Shown here piece after piece: positions 8,163 to 17,115 of a DNA stretch of 64,000 bases (within the stretch, counting starts at the first letter, position 1; every line of letters begins with the position of its first letter). A program made the translations under genes and the position numbers. The notes beneath the pieces are model-generated. The model saw only the letters and a list, made by a program, of their open reading frames with translations. It was not told the DNA's origin and did not search any database. Source of the stretch: Sediminivirga luteola (lineage in GTDB: Bacteria; Actinomycetota; Actinomycetes; Actinomycetales; Brevibacteriaceae); assembly GCF_014639315.1 (NCBI RefSeq), contig NZ_BMFY01000006.1, positions 62,001 to 126,000 on the forward strand, given 5' to 3'.

Positions 8163-9149
8163 TTAGAGTTCCTTGAAGGTGCGGTCGAAGAAGTTCAGCC
8201 AGTTCTCGCCCATCAGCAGCGCGACCTCCCGGTCGTCGAAGCCGCGAGCACGCAGTGCCTGTTCGGCATTGGGGAAGTCGGCGGGGGAGGCGAACCAGTC
8301 GAGCTTGGGGGCCTTGCCGGGATTGGCCTTGGAGCCGGCCCCGTACTGCGTCTCGCGGGCCCAGCGGCCCTGGCGCATCCAGGAGACGTACTCCATGCCG
8401 CCGGTCTGGTCGAAGTCCGTGCCGATGCCCACATGCTCGATCCCGATCCGGTCGACGGTCCAGGCCACCATCTCCGACCATTTCTCAGCCGTGGTGTGCT
8501 CGCCGACGATGTTCCGGTAGACGGACAGGCCGATGACGCCGCCGTTGTCCTTCAGCGCGTCGAGCACCTCATCGGGTTTGTTCCGCGGATGCGGCGCCCA
8601 GCTGTGCGGGTTCGAGTGCGTGATGGCCACCGGCTCGGCGGAGTGCCGGATGGCGTCCAGGGTGGTGGTGTTGCCGACGTGGGAGAGGTCGACGACCATG
8701 CCGCAGCGGTTCATCTCCCGCACCACGTACTTCCCGTAGCGGGACAGGCCGGAGTCGTGCGGCTCGTAGCAGGAGCCGCCGATGTCGGACTGGATGTTGT
8801 AGGTCAGCTGGCCCACGCGGGTGCCCATCCGGGCGAACAGCTCGACGTATCCGAGCCTGCCCTGCAGGAAGGAGACGTTCTGGAAGCCCAGCACGATGGC
8901 GCAGCGGCCGGAGTCCGCGATCCGGCGGATGTCGCCGGCGGTATAGGCGATCTCGACCAGGTCCGCGTTGTCCTCGGCCATGTGGCGCCATTTCACCAGC
9001 TGGTCCATCGACTCGGTCGCGTCCTCCCAGAAGCCCACCGTGGTGACGACGCAGCCGACTTCTCCCGCGGCGATCTGATCCAGCGCGGGGCGGTGGTCGG
9101 GCGTTTCGCGTTCCAGGGGGCTGCACAGCAGGCTGTCGACGTAGATCAC
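8163..9149 (-). CDS. Membrane-dipeptidase (M19) homologue with an altered metal site
   Basis: The 328-aa protein has the amidohydrolase-like barrel of renal dipeptidase. It keeps MVVDLSHVGNTTTLDA and PVAITHSNPHSWAPHPRNKPDE, which hold the two later His ligands and the substrate-binding Arg, plus GIGTDFDQTGGM with the catalytic Asp. It lacks the N-terminal HxD ligand pair of canonical M19 enzymes, since it starts MIYVDSLLCSPLERE. The region of the bridging Glu reads AIVLGFQNVSFLQG. I recall this LGFQN variant as a widespread but uncharacterised subfamily, so dipeptide hydrolysis is not assured. The GTG start has AAGGAG five bases upstream. It lies between the 863-aa gene and the ABC genes, which implies action on an imported compound. 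Confidence 0.85.
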   Translation of the reverse strand: MIYVDSLLCSPLERETPDHRPALDQIAAGEVGCVVTTVGFWEDATESMDQLVKWRHMAEDNADLVEIAYTAGDIRRIADSGRCAIVLGFQNVSFLQGRLGYVELFARMGTRVGQLTYNIQSDIGGSCYEPHDSGLSRYGKYVVREMNRCGMVVDLSHVGNTTTLDAIRHSAEPVAITHSNPHSWAPHPRNKPDEVLDALKDNGGVIGLSVYRNIVGEHTTAEKWSEMVAWTVDRIGIEHVGIGTDFDQTGGMEYVSWMRQGRWARETQYGAGSKANPGKAPKLDWFASPADFPNAEQALRARGFDDREVALLMGENWLNFFDRTFKEL

Positions 9150-9254
9150 GGGTTCTCCTTGTCGCGGGATGGTCTGGGGTCGATGCGGTCTGGGCCGGTG
9201 GGTCGAGCTGTTCGGGTGGGCGGTCGGCCGGTCAGGCCGGATCGCATGGGCAGG

Positions 9255-11846
9255 TCAGGGTGCGGCGACTGAGCTGAAGTGCTCGGCGTTCTGGTTGTCG
9301 GCGTCGTCCGGATCGGCCAGGTCGAGCAGTTCCTCCTCCGAGAACTGCTTGGTCAGTTCCTGACCCGGCTGCAGGACGTCCTTGACGGTGGCGCCGGTGT
9401 GCTGCCGGGAGATCGGGGTGTCCGGGTAGAGGCCGGCGTTGGCGCGGTAGTAGACGTTCCAGAACGACTGCGCCGGGATCGCCAGGCCGTCGTGCATGAA
9501 CTGCGCCATCTCCTGCCAGTACCGGGCCGATGTCGCGGCACGGTCGGCGGCCGGCGCCACCGTGCCGCTGAGGACCTCGCCGGTCTCCCGGGCGCCCTCG
9601 CCGGCTTCCGGTACGTCCAGGTGCAGGCCGTAGCGGGCCAGGCCGAGGCGCAGCCCGGCCAGCGCGTGGTCGGTGCGCACCCCTGCGATCCGGAAGGCGG
9701 CGCCGGTCCGGCCGTGGGCGCCGAGGAGGTTGATCAGCACGTGCCCGGTGGCCAGGAGGCTCTGGCCGTGGTTGTCCACCAGGAGGGTGCCGTCCTCCGT
9801 GCGCCAGGAGGGCGCACGCCAGGGGGCCGCGGCGCCGGTCTGGCCGTCGATGGCGGCGGCGAGGAGGTTTCCGAAGGCATCGGCGGCCGCCGGGGACCCC
9901 AGCAGAGCGGTGATGTAGAAATCCCGTGCCCCGTGCCAGGAGCCCTCCGGGACCCGCAGCGCCTGGTACGCACGTCCGGCCATGAGCCGGGCCTCGCGGA
10001 ACTTGATGGTGATGGATGCGCCCGGCTCGACCCGGGGCGCGGTGATCGCCGACTCCTTCGGCGCGAGCGAGACCCCGGACGCCGGGACGGTGTCGTCGCG
10101 GCCGCCGGAGGGCTTCATCCGGCCGGTACCGGGGGAGTCGTCCAGCACGGCGGCGGCCGAACGGTAGGACCACCACCAGCCGGAGGGGTCGGCATCGGCG
10201 AGCTCGTCCCGGAACGGGGCGCCCTCGAAGATCAGCCCGCGGATGGTGCGGCCCAGGTAGTCCTCGGTGCGGTCCAGGCCGTGGATGAAGGAGTTCATCA
10301 GCCGTACCAGCCAGACCGGCACGAAGTCCGCGTCGTGCGGATCGGCGTGCGGGGCGGCGTAGGGCTTGTCCGCGAGAGCGACGACCAGCCGCGCGATGTG
10401 CTCCAGCTCGGGACGCTCTGCCAGCAGGGCGCCCACCGGCGCGGCCTCCTCCGCTTCCTGGAGGGCTGCCCGCAGCCGCCGGACGCCCACTGGATAGCTG
10501 GGGATGAGCTCATGGGCGCCGGGGATCTCCTCGCGCGGACCGGAGCGGGGTTCCTCGGCGGCGCGTGACTGGTACCAGACGCGGTCCCGGGCGGCATCGT
10601 CGTTGAGCGGGATGCTCAGCGCCCATGCGTAGCGGCTCTCGATGAGCTCGCGCAGCTGCGCGGCCGGGAGGGCAGGGTCCAGGTCCAGGTGCTCGTCGAA
10701 GGTCAGGCGCTCCTGGACGAGGCGGTCGCAGTGGTCGGGGATGAGCTCGAGCAGCAGCGCGTTGAAGGAGTGCACGGCCTCGCGGGTGACGGTGCGGCGC
10801 AGCCGCCGGTGCACGGCCGCCAGCGGGGTCTCGCCGTGGTGCCGGACGATCTCGCCGCGCCGGGCGGCCCGGACGAAGGCGCGGATGCGCCGCAGATCGG
10901 CCGCGATCTCCTTGCTGCCGCTGAACACGCGGTATGCGGTGTCATCCAGTGCCCGGTAGCGGATGGTGCGGTCCAGCAGGCGCTCCAGGGTCTCGAAATG
11001 CGCCGCGGTCCCCAGCGCGGGGTCGTTCAGGGCGTGCCGCACGGCGTCGACGTAGGCGGAGATGTACGCGTCGATCAGGACGGGACGGTTGTAGACGAAC
11101 ATCACCAGGCCGAGCGCCGAGCCGTTGCCGACGCCGATGAACTGCTTGACGGCCGGGTCCAGCCGCACGGCCGTGTCCGGTGCGTCGATGCGGGCGAGCT
11201 CTTCGACGACGTCCACCGCCAGCTCCCGCATCAGATAGGCGGCGAGCATCTGCGCGAAGTAGGAGGTCTTGAGCGGATGTCCCTCGGGGATGGCCGGGAA
11301 CGAGGTGGTGCCGAAGGTGCCGTTGCCGTCCAGGCCGGTGTTGCGCATCAGATAGCCGACCTTCTTGACCTCCACCGCATTGGGCTGCACGCCGCGGGCG
11401 AGCGACTCGCGGACATGGCGGAAGATGCGCAGGCTCTGATTGGAGCGGAACCACACCAGGGTGCCCTCGGGTGCGCGTCCCTCGTAGAGCTTGGGGATCT
11501 CCTCCTCCGTGACGCGTACCTGCTCGGCGGTGGCGACGCCGTCCACGAGGGAGCCGATCATGTCCCAGCTGGTGCCGATGATGCGTGAGGTGCGGTTCCC
11601 GCCGGCCGGTTCGCGCAGATAGGCCAGGAAAGTGAGCGGGCCCTGAGGTGTGGTGATGGAGTAGCGGGCGTGCCCGTTGCCCCGGGCATCGAGTTCGAGG
11701 ACTTCCTGTTCGATCCGCCAGCCATCGCGCACCATCCGGGCGATGAAGCTGCGGGAGGCGGACAGGCGGGTGGGCTGGAGCGCCCCGAGCGCGCGGGGGT
11801 CCATCAGGTCATCCGGGTCGAGGAGGTCGTCGAAGGTGCTGTTCAT
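9255..11846 (-). CDS. Large conserved-looking protein of unknown function, 863 aa
   Basis: I do not recognise a family. The protein is soluble, acidic and lacks a signal peptide or membrane segments. Features that look like conserved motifs are SASRSFIARMVRDGWRI (about 30-46), the Gly/Asn-rich segments NTGLDGNGTFGTTSFPAIPE (about 168-187) and GVGNGSALGLVMFVYNRPVL (about 237-256), and SGWWWSYRSAAAVLDD (about 554-569). The C-terminal part has WQEMAQFMHDGLAIPAQSFW near residues 771-790. It is first in the operon with the M19 homologue and the importer, and divergent from an IclR regulator, so it is probably an enzyme acting on the imported substrate. The ATG has AAAGGA upstream. Confidence 0.85.
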   Translation of the reverse strand: MNSTFDDLLDPDDLMDPRALGALQPTRLSASRSFIARMVRDGWRIEQEVLELDARGNGHARYSITTPQGPLTFLAYLREPAGGNRTSRIIGTSWDMIGSLVDGVATAEQVRVTEEEIPKLYEGRAPEGTLVWFRSNQSLRIFRHVRESLARGVQPNAVEVKKVGYLMRNTGLDGNGTFGTTSFPAIPEGHPLKTSYFAQMLAAYLMRELAVDVVEELARIDAPDTAVRLDPAVKQFIGVGNGSALGLVMFVYNRPVLIDAYISAYVDAVRHALNDPALGTAAHFETLERLLDRTIRYRALDDTAYRVFSGSKEIAADLRRIRAFVRAARRGEIVRHHGETPLAAVHRRLRRTVTREAVHSFNALLLELIPDHCDRLVQERLTFDEHLDLDPALPAAQLRELIESRYAWALSIPLNDDAARDRVWYQSRAAEEPRSGPREEIPGAHELIPSYPVGVRRLRAALQEAEEAAPVGALLAERPELEHIARLVVALADKPYAAPHADPHDADFVPVWLVRLMNSFIHGLDRTEDYLGRTIRGLIFEGAPFRDELADADPSGWWWSYRSAAAVLDDSPGTGRMKPSGGRDDTVPASGVSLAPKESAITAPRVEPGASITIKFREARLMAGRAYQALRVPEGSWHGARDFYITALLGSPAAADAFGNLLAAAIDGQTGAAAPWRAPSWRTEDGTLLVDNHGQSLLATGHVLINLLGAHGRTGAAFRIAGVRTDHALAGLRLGLARYGLHLDVPEAGEGARETGEVLSGTVAPAADRAATSARYWQEMAQFMHDGLAIPAQSFWNVYYRANAGLYPDTPISRQHTGATVKDVLQPGQELTKQFSEEELLDLADPDDADNQNAEHFSSVAAP

Positions 11847-11884
11847 CGTCGGGAGCGTCCTTTGAGCTGCGTGTTAAAGTATGT

Positions 11885-11922
11885 TTGACAGTAGTCAATT
11901 AGAGCTTGAATGTGATCAAGCT
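11885..11922. promoter_or_regulatory. Candidate IclR operators in the divergent promoter region
   Basis: Two inverted repeats lie side by side: TTGAC-AGTA-GTCAA at 11885-11898 and AGCTTGA-ATGTGA-TCAAGCT at 11903-11922. The short AT-richer stretch stands out between the 863-aa gene and the iclR-type gene. IclR proteins bind palindromes of about this size, so dual control of both genes is likely. The first repeat also contains a TTGACA that could be a -35 box. Confidence 0.6.
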
Positions 11923-11989
11923 AACACAATGGGTTTGAACGAGTCGAGGGTTATTTTTCGCCGGCTGCCCGGCGGGACGGGAGACGCGC

Positions 11990-12718
11990 ATGGCCCCTTT
12001 GCAGACGGTCACCAAGACCATCGCTGTCCTGGAAGCGCTGCTGAAAGTGGATCAGGACCGGGTCGGGGTCACCGAGATCGCCGAGGAACTGGGCTGGTCG
12101 CGGGCCGCGACGCATCAGTACCTCTCCAGCCTCGCCGCGGCCGGATGGCTGCAGCAGGACGCCAGCCGGAAGTACGTCCTGACTTCACAGGCGGCGATCT
12201 TTGGCCGGTTCGCGGTGCGGCACGCGGGAGTGCCGCCGGAGCTTCCGCCGGTCATGCGGGAACTGGTGCAGGAGCTCAGCGAACCGATCTCCTTCGCGGT
12301 GGTGAGCGGCGCCGAGGCCGTCATCGTCGAGCGCCAGGAACCTCAGCGGCCCTTCGCGATTCATCGGGACGCGGAACGGCACCTGTCCCTGCACACCTCC
12401 GCATCGGGGCTGGTGCTGCTGGCATTCGACGCCCATCTGGAGTACCGGGGGAGCGAAGACGAACTCGGCGCCAGCCTGGAGGCGGTGCGCGCGCAGGGCC
12501 ACTGCCACCGGCATTCGAAGTGGATGGGCGATGTGGTCGACGCGGTCGCGGTGCCGATCATGGCCCGCGGCAACTGCCTGGGCGCGCTGAGCGTCATCGC
12601 GCCGGAGAAGCGGATGGACGTCCCGCGCGCCATCGAAGCCCTCACCGCGGCGCGGGCCCGCGTCGAAGAGGCGATCACCACCCGGGTCGGGACAGTCCGC
12701 GCGGGGCGGCTCGGGTGA
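11990..12718 (+). CDS. IclR-family transcriptional regulator
   Basis: The 242-aa protein has an N-terminal winged helix-turn-helix, QTVTKTIAVLEALL then VGVTEIAEELGWSRAATHQY (about 5-46). An IclR effector-binding domain follows, with SFAVVSGAEAVIVERQEP and a C-terminal GNCLGALSVIAPEKRM. The effector domain is slightly short. It is divergent from the catabolic operon at 11846 and probably represses or activates it in response to the substrate. The ATG is preceded by GGGAG. Confidence 0.9.
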   Translation: MAPLQTVTKTIAVLEALLKVDQDRVGVTEIAEELGWSRAATHQYLSSLAAAGWLQQDASRKYVLTSQAAIFGRFAVRHAGVPPELPPVMRELVQELSEPISFAVVSGAEAVIVERQEPQRPFAIHRDAERHLSLHTSASGLVLLAFDAHLEYRGSEDELGASLEAVRAQGHCHRHSKWMGDVVDAVAVPIMARGNCLGALSVIAPEKRMDVPRAIEALTAARARVEEAITTRVGTVRAGRLG

Positions 12719-12749
12719 GCGGCCTGGGCTGGGCGCCGGATAGTCTCGT

Positions 12750-12773
12750 CCCGGTAGCGATCGATCGACCGGG
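12750..12773 (+). terminator. Weak hairpin after the IclR gene
   Basis: CCCGGT and ACCGGG arms flank an inner CGATCGATCG palindrome between the IclR and YoaK genes, 20 bases before the YoaK start. It may be a terminator or an operator. Confidence 0.3.
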
Positions 12774-12793
12774 CCGAGTGGGAAGGGGCGTCC

Positions 12794-13462
12794 GTGGCGA
12801 CGGGACTGAGTAGGCGGCAGATGTACCTCGCCTGCGGGATCACCGCGGCGGCCGGTTTCGTCGACGGCGTGGGGTTCATCCATCTGGGCGGGTACTTCGT
12901 CTCCTTCATGTCGGGGAACTCCACCCGTGCCGGCGCCGATCTGGCCGGTGGTGATCTGCTCGGCTGGGCCAAGGCGCTCGGCCTCGTTCTGTCCTTCGTC
13001 ACCGGCGTAGTCGCCGCGTCCCTTCTCACGGCGCGGCGGGAGCCGGCAGGGGCGCATATCGTCACCCCGCAGCTGCGGGCCATCTGGCTCTCGGTGGCGG
13101 TTCTCGGTGTCGCCGCGGTGTGCGGGCTCTTCCCGGTGCTGCACGTGGCCGTGGCGCCCCTGATTGCCGCGGCGATGGGCGCGGTGAACGCCACCTTCAC
13201 TCGCGGTGGCGAGGTCAGCGTGGGTTTGACCTATATGACCGGGGCGCTGGTGAAAGCCGGGCAGCATCTCGCGGCGGCGCTGCGCGGGAAGCAGGGGACC
13301 GGCTGGTTGCGCTATGCCGCGCTGTGGTGCGCCATCGCGGCGGGCTCGGCAGCCGGCGCGGCGGCGTATCTCCTGGCCGGCCTCGCCGCCCTGTGGCTCG
13401 CCGTGCTCGCGCTGGCCGGTTGCGCCGCCGTGGTGCAGCTGCGCCGCGGACGCGCTGGCTGA
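12794..13462 (+). CDS. YoaK/DUF1275 family membrane protein
   Basis: The 222-aa integral membrane protein has about six hydrophobic helices. The family signature runs from GITAAAGFVDGVGFIHLGGY (about 15-34) to FVSFMSGNSTRAGADLA (about 35-51), with a second SVGLTYMTGALVKAGQHLA near 141-159. The family is widespread and its transport or signalling role is not established. The GTG start has GGAAGGGG upstream. It is probably monocistronic. Confidence 0.85.
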   Translation: MATGLSRRQMYLACGITAAAGFVDGVGFIHLGGYFVSFMSGNSTRAGADLAGGDLLGWAKALGLVLSFVTGVVAASLLTARREPAGAHIVTPQLRAIWLSVAVLGVAAVCGLFPVLHVAVAPLIAAAMGAVNATFTRGGEVSVGLTYMTGALVKAGQHLAAALRGKQGTGWLRYAALWCAIAAGSAAGAAAYLLAGLAALWLAVLALAGCAAVVQLRRGRAG

Positions 13463-13616
13463 GCCACCTCAGGCGCCGCCGCCGATGCCTACGGCCGGCC
13501 GGAGACGGGTGTGACGTCCGACTGGGTCTCTGCGAGGGTGCGCGTGGCGACTTCCGCTCTGACGGCAGGCGCCAGGCCTTTTGCGGCAGCTGCCGTCCGC
13601 CGTGCCGGATGCGGTT

Positions 13617-13645
13617 CTTCACGCAGTGTTCACCTCGATGTGACA
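13617..13645 (+). promoter_or_regulatory. Candidate PHO box (PhoP site) of the phn-type cluster
   Basis: Three units lie in an 11-base register: CTTCACGCAGT, GTTCACCTCGA and then TGTGACA. Actinobacterial PhoP binds direct repeats of 11-base units with the core GTTCACC; the middle unit matches fully and the first in five of seven bases. It is about 85-113 bases upstream of the HAD gene and just before a likely promoter (TAATCT near 13666-13671). Confidence 0.7.
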
Positions 13646-13670
13646 TTTCGTCCCAGAACTACTCCTAATC

Positions 13671-13685
13671 TGGACGTAACGTCCA
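13671..13685 (+). promoter_or_regulatory. 15-bp palindromic operator before the HAD gene
   Basis: TGGACGTAACGTCCA is a perfect palindrome around one central base. It starts at the end of the probable -10 box and ends 44 bases before the GTG. This is a standard repressor position. The RpiR-type regulator at the end of the same cluster is the obvious candidate binder. Confidence 0.6.
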
Positions 13686-13729
13686 AGAGTCTGGAGCGGG
13701 GTGCTCCTGACCGGCAGTGAAGGAGCACG

Positions 13730-14419
13730 GTGTCCCGCAATATCCTCGTCTTCGACTTCGACGGCACCGTCGCCCTTGGCGAGGGGCCGGTGACGGCATA
13801 CGCCGAGGAGATCGCCGCGCGGGCCGGCAATCGTCTCCTTCCCGCGCTGACCGAGGGACTCGGCGCCCCCGACGACGCGCTCGACGCCTACGACCTGATC
13901 GCGCGCAGGTCCCGCGAGGCCGGAGTCGGCGATGCCGTGCTCTCCGCCGCCTACCGCGCCAGCCGGGACCGTCTGGCGGCCGGCGCATGCCGCGTCTTCC
14001 CGCCCCGCGGACTGGCGGAGTTCCTGGCCGGCGTGGGGACGAAGGCCCGCCGCGTCCTGGCCACCAATGCCCCGCTCACGGGTATCCCGCAGGCGCTCGA
14101 GCAGCTGGGCCTGCAGAAGGCCTTCGACGAGATCCGCACCGATCTGGGTAAACCCGAGGGACTGGCCGCCCTCCTGGATGATCTGCCCGCGCACAGCCGG
14201 GTGCTCAGCATCGGCGATGTGTGGCACAACGACCTCGCCCCCGCCCGCGAGCGCGGCCATGCCACGGCGCTCGTGGGTCACGGCTCGGCACCATCGGAAG
14301 CGATGCCCGATATGCAGGCCGGCACCGTCGCCGGTCTCTACGGCTCCATCGAGCAGTGGCTCCGCCAGGAATCCGCCTCCGCGCCACCCGTGCGCCAGGA
14401 ACCCACCACCGCACGATGA
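13730..14419 (+). CDS. HAD-superfamily hydrolase
   Basis: The 229-aa protein has all four HAD motifs: I, LVFDFDGTVA at about residues 6-15, with the nucleophile and acid/base Asp; II, RVLATNAP; III, the Lys in DLGKPEG; and IV, VLSIGDVWHNDLAPA. A helical cap of about 70 residues follows motif I. It probably removes phosphate from a small substrate. First place in a PHO-boxed operon with a PhnCDE-type importer suggests it acts on the imported phosphorus compound or its product. It could be a phosphonatase-like enzyme, but nothing specific to PhnX is visible. GTG start. Confidence 0.85.
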   Translation: MSRNILVFDFDGTVALGEGPVTAYAEEIAARAGNRLLPALTEGLGAPDDALDAYDLIARRSREAGVGDAVLSAAYRASRDRLAAGACRVFPPRGLAEFLAGVGTKARRVLATNAPLTGIPQALEQLGLQKAFDEIRTDLGKPEGLAALLDDLPAHSRVLSIGDVWHNDLAPARERGHATALVGHGSAPSEAMPDMQAGTVAGLYGSIEQWLRQESASAPPVRQEPTTAR

Positions 14420-14481
14420 CCGCCGACGAACGTCCATCGACCAATCGACGACCCCGCCACGCCATCCCACGAAGGAGCATC

Positions 14482-15453
14482 ATGTACCCCATCCGCCGCA
14501 TCGCCGGCCTCACCGCCATGAGCTCGGCCCTCGCCCTCGCGTTCGCCGGCTGCGCCCCCGCCGCCGGGGACGGTGACGCCTCCGGAGGCGAACGGCCCGA
14601 TCAGCTGACCCTCGCCCTCGTGCCCTCCCAGGACCAGGACGGCCTGGTCGAGACCGCCACGCCGATCACCGACCACCTGACTGAGGCGCTCGGCATCGAG
14701 GTCAACGGCGTCGTCTCCCGCGACTATCAGGCAGCGGTCGAGGCAATGGGCGCGGGCCAGGCGCAGATCGGTTTCCTGCCCTCCCTCCAGCTCTGGCAGG
14801 CCCACGACATGTACGGCGCCGAGGTCGTGCTGCAGACCGAGCGCGACGGCAACATCACCTATCCGGCCCAGTTCATGACCAACGACCCGGACGCCTACTG
14901 TGACGACGAGCCCGTCGAGCGGGACGGCAAGCTGTTCTGCAATGGCGCCGATGCGATGCAGGGGCCGGCGGGTCTGGATGCCATCGATCGGGTCGCCGGG
15001 GCACGCGTCTCCGTCCTCGGCCCGGGCTCCCCGGCCGGGTACATCTATCCGATCCTCGCCCTCCAGGAAGCCGGTGTGGACACCGACGCCGATATCCAGC
15101 AAGTGCCCGTGACCACCAACGACGCCTCCGTTTTGGCGGTCTACAACGGCGATGCCGAGGTCGGCTTCAGCTTCTGGGACGCACGCGACATCATCGGCGA
15201 TGTGCCGGACCTCGGTCAGGAAGTCGTCGTGTTCGCCCTGACCGAGGAGATCCCGAACGACGGCGTCGCCGTCTCCGGTGATCTGACGCCGGAGCTGCAG
15301 CAGGAAATCACCGATGCCCTGCTGGATTTCTCTGCGACCGACGAGGGCCGGGAGGCGCTCGAGAGCGTCTACAGCATCACCGCCCTGGCTCCGGCCGACC
15401 CTGATTCGCTCGACGTGGTCGCCCGCGCTGCCGAAGCGCTCGGACTCGGCTGA
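14482..15453 (+). CDS. phnD: Phosphonate/phosphate-type ABC binding lipoprotein (PhnD-like)
   Basis: The 323-aa protein starts with a lipoprotein signal peptide whose lipobox AFAGC puts the lipid Cys near residue 23. The mature part is a PhnD-type (type II) binding domain, with [19 protein letters not shown], the anion-site region [20 protein letters not shown] and a conserved [17 protein letters not shown]. The start is set by GAAGGAG four bases upstream. It binds an oxyanion outside the membrane for the ATPase and permeases downstream. PhnD homologues bind phosphonates, phosphite or phosphate esters; the exact ligand is not readable. Confidence 0.88.
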   Translation: MYPIRRIAGLTAMSSALALAFAGCAPAAGDGDASGGERPDQLTLALVPSQDQDGLVETATPITDHLTEALGIEVNGVVSRDYQAAVEAMGAGQAQIGFLPSLQLWQAHDMYGAEVVLQTERDGNITYPAQFMTNDPDAYCDDEPVERDGKLFCNGADAMQGPAGLDAIDRVAGARVSVLGPGSPAGYIYPILALQEAGVDTDADIQQVPVTTNDASVLAVYNGDAEVGFSFWDARDIIGDVPDLGQEVVVFALTEEIPNDGVAVSGDLTPELQQEITDALLDFSATDEGREALESVYSITALAPADPDSLDVVARAAEALGLG

Positions 15454-15454
15454 G

Positions 15455-16315
15455 ATGACCTCGGGCGCGAACGGTTCCGCCGCTGTGCCAGCGGCGGAAC
15501 CGTGGGGCATCGAACTCAAGGACGTCACCGTACGGTACCCCGATGGCACGCTCGGGCTGAATGGCGTCACGTTAAGCATCGCCCCGGGTGAAATGGTCGC
15601 GATCGTTGGCCTCTCTGGCTCCGGCAAGAGCACGCTGATCCGAGCGATCAACGGCTTGGTGCCGGTCACTGCCGGTGAGATCGCCGTCGGCGGTCACCGG
15701 GTGGAAGACGCCGGCGCCCGCGCGCTGCGGCGGCTGCGCGGCGAGATCGGCATGATCTTCCAGAGCTTCAACCTGGCCGGCCGCACCTCCGTGCAGAACA
15801 ACGTCCTGGTGGGCCGGCTCGCGCATACCCCCGCCTGGCGCACGCTGCTGGGCTGGTACCGCCCGCGCGACCTGGATCTGGCGCACCGTGCACTGGCCCG
15901 GGTCGGCATGCTGGAAAAACTGTACAACCGTGCCGATGCGCTCTCTGGTGGTCAGCAGCAGCGGGTGGCGATCGCCCGGGCGCTGGCACAGGAACCGCGC
16001 GTCCTGCTGGCCGACGAACCCGTCGCGAGCCTGGACCCGCCCACGGCGCACACGGTCATGCGGGACCTCTCCGCGATCAACCGCGACCTGGGGATCACCG
16101 TGCTGGTGAACCTGCACGCGCTGGACCTGGCCCGCCGCTACGGCGTGCGCCTGATCGGCATGCGCGCCGGCACGGTGGTTTACGACGGCGCCGCCACCGG
16201 GGCCGGCGACGATGTCTTCGAGCAGATCTACGACCGGCCGATCCGCGCTGAGGACCGGGTTGCCAGTATCACCGGCGAGATCGGCCGGGACGCGTCCACG
16301 GGAGAGCCGGAATGA
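15455..16315 (+). CDS. phnC: Phosphonate-type ABC transporter ATPase (PhnC-like)
   Basis: The 286-aa ATPase starts one base after the phnD stop. Walker A is [10 protein letters not shown], the Q-loop is [19 protein letters not shown], the signature is [15 protein letters not shown], Walker B is [14 protein letters not shown] and the H-loop is VNLHALDL. The VLVGRL and [17 protein letters not shown] features are typical of PhnC. It powers the two PhnE-like permeases that follow with four-base overlaps. Confidence 0.9.
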   Translation: MTSGANGSAAVPAAEPWGIELKDVTVRYPDGTLGLNGVTLSIAPGEMVAIVGLSGSGKSTLIRAINGLVPVTAGEIAVGGHRVEDAGARALRRLRGEIGMIFQSFNLAGRTSVQNNVLVGRLAHTPAWRTLLGWYRPRDLDLAHRALARVGMLEKLYNRADALSGGQQQRVAIARALAQEPRVLLADEPVASLDPPTAHTVMRDLSAINRDLGITVLVNLHALDLARRYGVRLIGMRAGTVVYDGAATGAGDDVFEQIYDRPIRAEDRVASITGEIGRDASTGEPE

Positions 16316-17115
16316 GCACGACTGCCGGGATCGTGCTGCCGCCGAGACCCTCCGGGCGCTGGCGACGCTGGGCAGGAGCGGCCCTGGTCGCGGCGATTAC
16401 CCTGGTCACCCTGCTCCCGGGCATCGGGATCGGATTCGAGCTGACGTCCCTGCTGGAGAACTGGCGCAACGGCGCTGAACGCATCGGTCGGCTGCTGGTC
16501 CCGGACTGGAGCTTCTTCCCGCGCACCGTCCGGCCTCTTCTGGAGACCCTGCAGATGGCGGTGATCGCCACCGCGGTGGGCGCCGGATTGTCACTGCCGC
16601 TGAGCTTCTGGGCCGCGCGCACCACCAATCCGGGCGCGGTCGGCCGCGGCATCGTGCGGGCAGTGCTCAACACGGTCCGGGCGGTGCCGGACCTGCTGTA
16701 CGCCGCGATCCTGGTGGCCATGGTCGGCGTCGGCGCGCTGCCGGGCATCCTGGCCCTCGTCCTGTTCAGCGTCGGCATCATCGTCAAGCTCGTCTCCGAG
16801 GCGGTGGAGGCCACCCCGACCGGTGCGCTTGAGGCCGGCCGGGCCGCAGGGGGCAGCCAGGCGCAGGTGATCCACGCTCTCGCGCTTCCGGACGCCTGGC
16901 CGCCGTTCGTGAACCAGACCCTCTACATGCTCGAGCTCAATGTTCGCGCTGCTGCCGTGCTGGGGCTCGTCGGCGCCGGCGGCATCGGACTGCTGATCGA
17001 CCAGGTCCGCAGTTTCTATCGCTACGACCAGATCGCGCTCATCATCGTGGAGCTCGTGGTCATCATCATCGTCATCGAGGCGGTCAGCGGCTGGGCGCGC
17101 CGGAGGCTGGTATGA
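16312..17115 (+). CDS. phnE: Phosphonate-type ABC permease, first copy (PhnE-like)
   Basis: The 267-aa permease has about six membrane segments. The PhnE coupling region reads [20 protein letters not shown] near 164-183, followed by [19 protein letters not shown]. It overlaps phnC and the second permease gene by four bases each. Duplicate PhnE proteins encoded in tandem form a heterodimeric channel in many actinobacteria. Confidence 0.9.
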   Translation: MSTTAGIVLPPRPSGRWRRWAGAALVAAITLVTLLPGIGIGFELTSLLENWRNGAERIGRLLVPDWSFFPRTVRPLLETLQMAVIATAVGAGLSLPLSFWAARTTNPGAVGRGIVRAVLNTVRAVPDLLYAAILVAMVGVGALPGILALVLFSVGIIVKLVSEAVEATPTGALEAGRAAGGSQAQVIHALALPDAWPPFVNQTLYMLELNVRAAAVLGLVGAGGIGLLIDQVRSFYRYDQIALIIVELVVIIIVIEAVSGWARRRLV

